From positions 26,887,175 to 26,951,174 of the forward strand of contig CM023540.1 in assembly GCA_013350335.1 (NCBI GenBank): a DNA stretch of 64,000 nt, given 5' to 3'. Source of the stretch: Chimonanthus salicifolius. Lineage: Eukaryota > Streptophyta > Magnoliopsida > Laurales > Calycanthaceae. Shown here piece by piece: positions 56,101-64,000 of this stretch. A model generated the notes under the pieces. It ran no database searches. It was given only the letters and a program-made list of their open reading frames with translations, and was not told the origin of the DNA. Within the stretch, counting starts at the first letter, position 1. Every line of letters starts with the position of its first letter. The translations under genes were made by a program, and so were the position numbers.

Positions 56101-58148
56101 GCCTTGTCCCACACAGGGCCTTCTTAACCCTTTTGCCAAAAAGGCAATCGTCTTAGGCCCCCGGCCGAAGAAGGCCTCTCTCGCCGTGGCTGGGCTCCCA
56201 TCCAAGTCTCTCTCGTCATGGGGCTGAAGCTCGATACAACTATAAAAAGGGGTTCTTGTTTTTCTCTTTCAGACTCTCAATCTCTCTTCAACTCCTCTCT
56301 CTTTGCTGATTATTGGAGCCCAACAATCACATCTTCACTCTCTTTCTCTGACTTCTGCAAGTCTTTCCCATTTCATTTTTTTATTATTTTTAGTTTAAAA
56401 TTTCAGTTTTAATTGATAAACAGTTTGGATTAATAAATTTATGACATAAGGTAGTTTTGGAAAATTCGTGTTAAAATCGAAATGAAAATTCGTTCTGAAA
56501 CCCAGATCGGTCGAAATCCCTTTTCTTCCTCTTTCAGATTTTTGTAAATTATTCTCATATTAATCCTTTTATCTATTTTACTCCTTGATTTAATGCTAAT
56601 CTCAGTTTTAATTAGAACCAGTTTTAATCTCAAAACTTGTTAAGATTATTTTCAAAAAACGTTTAAAACCATGAAAGTAAGTCCAGAAAACCCTTCTCTC
56701 TATTATTCCTCCATCTCCATTTCGCTTCTTAGGTAGGTTTTCCTTAAATGTTTTCTAAAATTTGATATTGTAAATGGGATTGAAAAAAAAAAGAAGGAAA
56801 TGATTTGGGTTTTTTTTCCACTGCCATTATTCAGTTAATTGATTGTAAATTATTCAGATTATATATATATATATATATATAAAAAGAAGAAGATGAGACC
56901 AGTAGAGAGAACTCATCTCTCAATCTCTGTTTGCACTTCAGCCCACGTAGTATACTGATATTTTAAAGTGTTCTTATTCTATTTTAATTGTTGAATATGC
57001 CAATTTCACTGGGATGAATATGCTAATCGGATGGGAAAAATTTTCAATGCTCTGTATTGTTGGCCTCTTACTCTTTTTAAGTTAAAAAAAATTATTATCT
57101 AGAATAATTTATTTTATTATATATAATTAAAATTTTAATTAAATATTACTTATAATAATATGTTAAATAAGAAGGCCTCATTTAGATTTTTTTTGCCTTA
57201 GTCCACAACTTGACGCCCAGGTCCCACATGGGCTTGGAGCCTACACTAGTCCAATAAAAAGCCCAAAACAGTAAAAAAAATTGCAAAAAAAAAAATTAGC
57301 AATAAAGAAGAACATAAATCAGGAGAAAGAAGATAGGAGATGAGAACAGAGGGAAAGTAAAATGTGAGAAAAAATAGTTAAAAAAAAAAAGATAAAACAT
57401 AAAAACAGGAAAAAGAAAAAAGAGGAAAAGAAGAAAACAAAAAGATAATCAGAAAATAAAATAATTTCTATCACCAAACTTTTTTTTCTTTGAAAAATTC
57501 TATTACCAAACTTTTATTTTTACAAGATTACCAGATAACAAAATGCAGGACTGTGCTCCCTGCATTGACACAATTTTTAGATTTAGATGATTTTTAAATT
57601 AAATAAATCATGATATGCATTTCGTAGAGCCAAATGGTTTTTAAAAGGGAATAAACAATGCCTACAAGTGAACGAAAAATAAAACAAAAATGCACATTTC
57701 AAATTAAATCTCCCTATTGATGTAATCAAAGCAAATCTTACTCATATTTCAACAACTTAACATTTAAAAAGTAAAAAACAACGAAGACAACGCTGCAGGT
57801 GAAAGACAAAGAGACCATATAATGACATCATATCATCAGATAAAAAAAAGAAGGAAAATAAGACATTATAATCTATGAGTTTTGTGTTGAATTGGGAATT
57901 GGGTTTCGCGAACCCAGATGGGATGTAAGGAATTAGAGCATGGACAGAAAGGAGAATGCGATAATGAAGAAAATTGAATAGGAACCCCGAAATGGAATGG
58001 AAAAAAAAAAAAAAACAACAGGAATGATGCAGGAAATAGAAACGGGAATTGGGAAGAGATGTGAAATGTGAAATGAATTTAAATAAAAGCACCTGGGTGA
58101 AACGGAACGTGTGATTCGATCTTCAGAAACAGGCTTAGGAGACATCAT
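41969..58148 (-). CDS. MTP12/ZnT5-like multi-pass membrane protein lacking the cation-efflux domain
   Basis: Ten exons join in frame: 58093-58148, 53451-53643, 53243-53328, 52418-52502, 52236-52314, 50413-50564, 50243-50329, 49371-49483, 44738-44868 and 41969-42081. The total is 1095 nt, or 364 residues. Family blocks include [114 protein letters not shown] and [20 protein letters not shown]. About eight hydrophobic segments are visible. This is the N-terminal membrane region of plant MTP12 (Arabidopsis At2g04620), which pairs with MTP5 to move zinc into the Golgi. The frame ends at TGA (41969-41971) after [10 protein letters not shown], where full-length homologues go on into the cation-efflux domain. 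No such domain lies before the ALT gene. The fifth intron looks AT-AC. Large introns hold LINEs and a nested gene. Confidence 0.8.
42180..42235. repeat. (GA)n microsatellite
   Basis: An almost pure GAGA run with a few interruptions, in the last intron of the MTP12-like gene. Confidence 0.95.
44228..44420 (+). repeat. SINE-like remnant in MTP12-like intron 9
   Basis: It has 'TTGCAAAAGCCTGTAGGCAG' and a B-box-like GCAGGTTTGAGTCACAA, and ends near an A run at 44415. It is diverged, with no coding content. Confidence 0.35.
47680..48840 (-). mobile_element. Degenerate LINE reverse transcriptase in MTP12-like intron 8
   Basis: The minus strand, read with frame jumps, gives [11 protein letters not shown], then [12 protein letters not shown] (a decayed Y/FADD catalytic box), then [10 protein letters not shown], then [32 protein letters not shown] and [18 protein letters not shown]. 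This is the order of plant LINE reverse transcriptase and thumb motifs. Many stops and shifts show it is dead. It lies in the same orientation as the host gene. Confidence 0.75.
49076..49103. repeat. (TA)n microsatellite
   Basis: A pure TA run. Other short TA runs lie at about 26248-26269 and 56862-56882. Confidence 0.95.
50126..50192. repeat. (GA)n microsatellite with (GT)n start
   Basis: A GTGTGTGTGA lead passes into a long GA run. It lies about 50 bp downstream of the MTP12-like exon 7 donor. Confidence 0.95.
50905..50927. repeat. (GAT)n microsatellite
   Basis: A run of GAT triplets in the AT-AC intron of the MTP12-like gene. Confidence 0.9.
51344..51736 (-). CDS. Cold-shock-domain, glycine-rich protein, truncated; nested in MTP12-like intron 5
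   Basis: One intronless frame of 130 residues. Residues 6 to about 72 are a cold-shock domain, with Trp13-Phe14, RNP1 (KGFGFI, 18-23) and RNP2 (LFVHQS, 32-37), which bind single-stranded RNA and DNA. A short glycine-rich stretch (about 84-104) follows. Plant relatives (CSP/GRP2 group) normally continue with more glycine repeats and CCHC zinc knuckles. Here the sequence leaves the family after GGYGFNG and ends in an unrelated tail ([17 protein letters not shown]...). The leader (51737-51830) is CT-rich like a real plant 5' UTR. It is much more GC-rich than its surroundings. It may be a retrocopy or displaced gene piece; whether it is expressed is unknown. It lies on the same strand as the host gene. 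Confidence 0.8.
   Translation of the reverse strand: MAQGSRLTGIVKWFNDQKGFGFITPNDGNPDLFVHQSPIMSYGYCSLSEGKTVEFGVQQGDDRHTKAVNVTGPNGSSIQGDRRGGDGGGDSGGRGYSGGYGFNGRLNIGKVIFGYVPNFGGGLDYAGLDM
53745..53960. repeat. Decayed MITE-like sequence in MTP12-like intron 1
   Basis: Repeated 'CTGTTTGGTA' phrases at 53750, 53850 and 53890 with GAATGAGA motifs are common in worn hAT or Harbinger MITEs. The termini cannot be set. Confidence 0.35.
54960..55905 (+). mobile_element. LINE 3' fragment with zf-RVT domain in MTP12-like intron 1
   Basis: The plus strand encodes [12 protein letters not shown], then [20 protein letters not shown] and [10 protein letters not shown], then [20 protein letters not shown] and [12 protein letters not shown]. 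This is the zf-RVT (zinc-binding, reverse-transcriptase-associated) region of plant LINEs. Frame changes between blocks show decay. The 3' end 'TATCCATTCAAAAAATAAAT' fits a LINE tail. The orientation is opposite to the host gene. Confidence 0.8.
56040..57300. other. Repeat-like DNA in MTP12-like intron 1
   Basis: No gene is seen. The GC-rich patch 56050-56240 and phrases such as 'CACAGGGCCTTCTTAACCC' and 'AGAAGGCCTCATTTAG' look like pieces of hAT-type elements. The boundaries are not definable. Confidence 0.35.
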
Positions 58149-60147
58149 CTTGGAATTCAATCGAAGATTCTTCTCCTTGTGGACTAGATGAGTAGATGGG
58201 GAAAGAAAAAAAATCTCTCAGTCGAAGTTTCTCTCCACTTTTCTTATTAGAGTTCCAAGTTCTTCTTGTCGTAACGAGAAAGCTGCTTGACGTCCGTTAA
58301 AAAGCTGATACGAAACCCTTGAGCCCCACTTGAGTCTGAGACTGGATTGAATCTGTTTCCCACACACACACCACACACAGAATATGTATTTATAGGGTGG
58401 ACTATACTCAATATTTATTTATTAGATTTTTTTTTTAAAATACCTCAAAATTTGTGGAGTCTGTGACCGGCCTTTAAAAAAGATTTTAGAGTGTTGTAAT
58501 AAATTTAGGATGAAAATATCATTTGTGATAATACAAATCAAGTTTCTCCAAACATGTCAAACATATTTGTCCGAACTATTTATAATGGTACAAATTAAAT
58601 GTCCTGTGCTAACACAAAACATAACTTGTTCTTGAGAAAACATAAAACTCTGTATTTTTATCAAGCTCAACGTAAAGATTTGTATTTTTTTTCAATCTTT
58701 CATTCTCTTTTTTTTTTATCTTCTTGCTTTGTTATTGATTTCTAAAAATTGAAAAGATTCGATTTATCTTTAAACGTGATCAAAAGTTCACTCAGTAGAT
58801 ACCAAGAAGCTGTGTGGAAAATATTGCATAAACCTTTTTAATGAAAATTAAATTTATAATGTTCTAAAGAAGAGACAACTTAAACTACTTAAGTATTGCC
58901 ATAAAGGTATTTCACTTAAAGGCAATGCAATCTTATTATCAAAGTCATTGGAAGAAGAAATTCATTTTGCTCTCCTTTGAATTAGATCTTTTGAAGTCTT
59001 AGTTTGTGTTGGTTTTCATAGTACCCTCTTTAAATTTCAATGACTTCTTGTTAAAGAAAAGGCTATCTCAATTGTGCAAGAATTTTTCTAGAAGTAAATC
59101 CCTTTCTTGTGATGTTTAACAATGCTCTATTAGTTTTGGCTTTTTTTTAAAAAAAAAATAAAGTGCCAAGTCTATAAAGGATTTTAAGCCAATCAACTTT
59201 TGCAAGCAGTTTATAAAATCATTTTTAAAATTATTGTTAACAAACAAAGACCATTGATGGAAAACATAATCCTCCAATTCTCAAGTTGGTTTTGTTCTTA
59301 GTAGATGAGGAGCTTATGACATTTTTTTTTTATAGCCAAATAGGTCTCCTCAATGATGAATCATAAAAGGGGTAAAAGAAAAAGATGAGCATTAAGTTTG
59401 ATATCAACAGAGGTATGATGCTTTGAATTGCAGACTTTTAAATGCATCGTTAGACTGTCTTTCTTTCGTGTTGTTGATACATAAGTTTTTCCTTTTATTT
59501 AGATAACATAGATATTTTCACTATATATTGGAGGTGAGAATAATCTCATAAACATATGTAAATCTCTCAATCCATATATATATCGATTAAATATATGGAG
59601 ACTGATATATTGAAATTGAACATTAATTAAATTCAAGAATCTGTTTCATAAAATGAGTTTCTTGACCATCAGACCAAATATTCAATTGATTCCTTAAACG
59701 AGAGAATATAACTCTAATTTGTTGATACTCTAGCCGATTTCTCTTTTACAAAATCATGAGTAGCCTACTGCATCAGTAAAGGCTTAAATTGTTTGGAATG
59801 GAGGCTGCTTATTTAGTAAACAAAAACGAATCCAAATTAGTCATTTCAGTTAACACAAATACTTTTACCTTAGACAAATATTGAGTCATGTCTTAATATT
59901 AGAAAATACAATGAATACTCTATTCTTTTTATATTAGGCTATCTATTCATCTCTAGAGGTCCTTTGCCAAAATAGCACTTGGTTATAAGTAATTTGGAGG
60001 AAAAGCTGCAAGGGTGGAAGCTAATACCTTATTCATTGCAAAAAAGGTTGTTTTAACTAAAATATAGCATCAAAGTTATTGTATGTGTACCCATCTTTTT
60101 TATAAAAGAAGTGTGGATTTAATGAATATTTTGAGAAGATTTTTTTT
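58149..60147. other. Upstream region of the MTP12-like gene and gene-free spacer
   Basis: It contains a (CA)n-like patch at about 58362-58379 within the likely leader or promoter. No gene is visible on either strand further right. Confidence 0.5.
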
Positions 60148-60312
60148 TTTTTTTTTGAATTTACGTGTGGAAAACTTAAAAAAACACAGTGTAAAAATCC
60201 TCAACGAGTGATACTCAGTACCCTTAGAGTACAGCAGGTTAGACCATAAGAGCTCAAACTTGGCACATCTCACTTTTTGAGACGGGAGATTAACCAGTTG
60301 AACTACACTCAT
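60148..60312 (-). repeat. tRNA-derived SINE, minus strand
   Basis: The minus strand begins TGTAGTTCAACTGGTTAATC (A box), has a B-box-like AAGTTTGAGCTCTTATG, the family 3' phrase 'GGGTACTGAGTATCACTCG' and 'CCACACGTAAATTC', and then poly(A). It belongs to the same family as 32623-32785. Confidence 0.65.
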
Positions 60313-61585
60313 TAGACAACTTGAGAAGACATTTCCTTTCCTTGGTCATGGCGTGAAGATACACTCATTTTTTCAAGAATCAATTGGAGAAATATCTGTC
60401 AAATTATAGAGAAAGGGGGGCTAGGATTTAGGGAAAAGAAAACTAAAATTCAAAATTGGGCTTTCGTATTGACAAAGGTCTAGAGATTCGCACAAGAGGA
60501 TAAATTGTTGTGGGCCAAGCTCATGAAAAATGTACCTGAGAAAATCTTATTAGTAAAACAAAAAGGCAACAGATTCAAGTTTTGGAAGCTAATACTAAAA
60601 TATAGGATTAGGAACTATTCTGAGATCAACCTTTTACAACTGAAAATCTGAAATAATGATTAATCAAAGTGAAAGTAATCATAGTACAGGATTCGGAAGT
60701 AAAACGTCGGATGTTTAGTGTTTCATTGCTCACATTAAATACATTACATTTAAATATCATTTTGTTCGTGAATATTTTGCTGTCGACACTCATCGGACTA
60801 AGTTTGTGTACTCAATTGGTCAGTCACCTGATATTTTCACCAAAAGATAGTTAAAGAAGCACTTCTCACACCTTAGTTCTAAACTCTTGTCATCTCCACA
60901 GTTGAGTTTACAGAGAAGTATAAATAAAAAAAAATCACTCAGATAGATTCTCTCCAACGACTTATCATTCTTATATATTCTCTTAGATGTCAGCTTCTCC
61001 AATCAAGAGATATAAATTGATTTGATTAATTTTTTTTTTCTTTCAATATTGTATAAATGGGTGTTAATGATATAGACTGATTAAGTCATTTTTTTTTTTT
61101 TTAAATTCGACACTTCTTGTTTGTTTGTAATTGACTCACTCTATGGGTTATGGCGGAAATTCTAATTGAACAACTAAGACAAATATTAGAAAGTTAGATC
61201 TTGACCATTGATTAATTCAACAGTTAGTATTCATCTGATGATCTTATAAAAGTCTCTTTTCTATAACAAAAGTAAATGATACTTTTTCATCTTTTCACCT
61301 ACTGAAACTATTTCCGCAAGGCACAATTAGATGCAAATCAATCAAGAGAGGACAAATGAGATGGGAGAAAGTGCTTAAGGGACCATCACTTGTTACTTGA
61401 ATTGAACATCTCTAGATATTAGATAGTGATTTGAATAGCATGATGCTTATTGGTACCATGGCATGTGAAATTTACTAATTTAATTACAAGTGTCATCTTC
61501 AAATAAATGAGATAAATGATTATAACAATAATATTATTAGAAATAATAAGGTCAGATTGTCTACCATATGTTATCTGTTTGATCC
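60313..61585. other. Gene-free spacer
   Basis: AT-rich with poly-T tracts. I see no gene or clear repeat. Confidence 0.5.
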
Positions 61586-61944
61586 AGGGGTCGAAAATTT
61601 GGCCCAGCCGAATTTTGATCTCGAGCCAAAATATCGGTCTAGATTTTTCTCTCACCTCATTTTTTTTTTTTTGAAAATCTCAGTGGTTTTTTTTTTTGAA
61701 AAAATTCATTTAAAAAATAAAAAAGTCTGTTTAAAAAATTAAAAATATAAATGTCGGCCGAGATATCGACTGGGCCCATGCCGATATTTTTTTTTTAATA
61801 AAAAATAAAAATCAGCCGATATTCGGCCGAACTTTTCTCTCTCTGGCTGATACTATACGTATCGGCCGAACTGTATAGACAATTCAAAAACCCGATACAG
61901 TTTGGCCGATACGCACAATTTTGTCTGAATTTTTGACCCCTTAC
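61586..61944. mobile_element. hAT-like MITE of the GGCCGATAT family
   Basis: The left end reads AGGGGTCGAAAATTTGGCCC and the complement of the right end reads GTAAGGGGTCAAAAATTCAG. The flanks TTTGATCC (61578-61585) and TTTGATCT (61945-61952) form an 8-bp target duplication with one mismatch. The interior is packed with ATCGGCC, CGGCCGAT and CCGATAT motifs. Confidence 0.7.
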
Positions 61945-61952
61945 TTTGATCT

Positions 61953-64000
61953 ATTATGTGGAAGCCCATATTGAAAAGGGCCCAATTGAGGACATGTGTG
62001 TATTAATGTTGTGATGTTTGGATTTAGAATCTTAGACCTTTTGGTCCTGTGTCAAGCTGGACCTTTTTTGTAGACCTGTGGATGAAGAGTTTAACCCTGG
62101 GCTTGCCATACAGTTCATAACTTAGATCATGTCCTATCCAGGCTATGAAATGAATTAGATGGCTAGTTAAAAAGGTCTGGGCTCAAATCAAGTTTATAAA
62201 ATACATTGGCCCATCTCAGTTTGGGCCGGACCTACATGAGTCTGAGATGCCTTGGTTTGTCCTCGCTCATATCAGCTGCATAAAGTCTTTCTTGTTTTGT
62301 TTCATTTTTTTCTGCTTTATGTCATAATAAAATACGATATTACATCATAGATTATAAGTGTAATTCTAAAATTAATGAAATAAATGACTTTGATAACGAT
62401 AATAATAACATCATAATATTAAGTAATAGAAACTAAAATTAATAAATATGAATATTGAAGTCTACAAATTTAAGTGTTCTAGTATAGAAAAATAGGTTTT
62501 TAAAGTCAATAATTTAGTAATGAATAGTCAAATGAGTCATAGAACGAGATTAAGCTACATTTTAAGATTCAAGAGTCTTAATGTGTCAAACCCTAGTCCC
62601 GTCGTTCCCTCTAACCCCCCACCCTCAACTCAAAATTTAATTTATGAATTATATGACATGAAATAAGGATAATAATGAAGTGATTGAGGCTGTGTAGCAT
62701 TTTTTTGTTACAATTTGCTTATTAATTTCTTTAAAATAGTGTATTCACTTCATTCTGATTTAGCACTTCATGATTAGTTTTATAAAAAAAAAAAGGTTAG
62801 AAGTGAAAAATGTCAAAAACATGTTCATATCCATGCCACCATTTATCCTCTCCTAAATCTTACTTATGAACTTTTGCATTTTTCATTCATACATGTGCAC
62901 GACATTCTGCACTATATTTCAATAAAAAGAGTTCTCTGATTTATACAATTGATGATTTTATTCCACTCAATTAATATTATTAGGACACTAACAAGTCGAG
63001 TTTGACCTAACTTATTTTCTTTATTGATGGGTCGTCTCATCAAATTTTAGATCCACTTTGCTATAAGATTGATTTGAATTTATTCATTTACTTAATCGAT
63101 CAAAACGAGAAATTATTCATTATGAATCAATTTACAATGATTTATTGTAAACGTGTAAATGTGTAATGATGGTCTTCGAATGAGAATCTAATTTAACATG
63201 TAAAACTTTACGACTTTTTCTTCATTCAACAAAGTTGATTCTTATGAGCCAATTCAACCTAGTTCAACCACTTCATGAGATAAAGTAGTGGTCTACTTTC
63301 TCAAGCCTTAGAAAACCAAATCTAACCAAATCTAGGGGCTTCAAGCCTTCATTTTCACAAACTCAAGAACTTTATGTCTATCAGAAAGTTCAATCAGAGT
63401 TTTCTCCGACGTTGCCGACATGAGTGATTTTAGGGTCTTAAATGAACCTTAATGAGTAAGAAAGCTGTTGGAACTGATGACTCTGAACCTGATATTGGTA
63501 TTATCTGTAGACTTTAATGATGTGTAAGACTCACAGAAGATATGGATAGCGCCGGTAGGTCATTAGGTAACACTATACACTATACACTAGGGCAATTGAT
63601 ACAATCGGTGCCTAACTCAACAGGTGGTGTATGTAAAACGTGGAACTTGGGTTTTTTTTTTGCACAACTAACTATGAAGAAAATATTCACATGTGAATAT
63701 GAATTTATTAAATTATTCTAACTCTTACTATGGATACTATGGATTTTCATCTTCAAGTCTGGATTGTCTGTTGCAGTGTGGCATGTGACAGTAGAATGTC
63801 ACTGTTGTACTAATCATGCAGTGGCATGTGTTTTCTTCACACTGTATGTTGCATTTTACATGTGTAATATTTTACCTCTCGATTCAATATTTAGTTCATT
63901 ATTCATTAGTCAACACTTTCTCTTAGCGTCAACTCTATGATGTAGTATTTATCGATATACTTAGCATGTTCTCAAGTATTCAGTATTTAAATTCATTATT
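61953..64000. other. Gene-free right end of the window
   Basis: No coding region, RNA gene or well-bounded mobile element is supported. Confidence 0.5.

Overview
The window is nuclear DNA of a flowering plant. It is AT-rich, its genes have many short exons split by long introns, and those introns hold SINE, LINE, LTR and MITE debris. Every recognisable protein belongs to a plant family. I cannot name the species. Exon limits below were placed by hand from splice signals, reading-frame continuity and family conservation.

Layout, left to right. (1) 360-1223 (+): the last two exons of an ABA4-type neoxanthin-synthesis gene, followed by a Stowaway MITE. (2) 2078-3810 (-): a broken S1/P1-type nuclease copy (ENDO-C) with a Ty1/copia LTR remnant inside it. 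(3) 5535-9725 (-): a nearly complete nuclease copy (ENDO-B) with all zinc ligands but a 1-bp frameshift in the last exon. (4) 9726-17558: a gene-free, repeat-rich block with a 2-kb terminal-inverted-repeat element that contains a 158-bp tandem array, two related TIR elements and SINEs. (5) 17559-22036 (+): an intact nine-exon nuclease gene (ENDO-A, ENDO2-like). (6) 24064-27424 (-): a four-exon ATP-binding universal stress protein. (7) 27425-34364: a gene-free block with a LINE 3' end and a SINE. (8) 34365-40014 (-): a five-exon plastid hotdog-fold acyl thioesterase (ALT type). (9) 41969-58148 (-): a ten-exon membrane-protein gene matching the N-terminal half of MTP12 (the plant ZnT5-like zinc transporter). 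It stops before the cation-efflux domain, and a cold-shock-domain gene sits inside one of its introns. (10) 58149-64000: gene-free, with one SINE and one hAT-like MITE.

The genes do not form a pathway. The nuclease, stress protein and thioesterase recur as neighbours in Arabidopsis (At1g68260 to At1g68300), so the middle of the window looks like an old conserved block. The most unusual features are the MTP12-like gene with no transport domain, a probable AT-AC (U12-type) intron in that gene, the three-step decay series of nuclease copies, and a family of TIR elements whose cores are tandem repeats.
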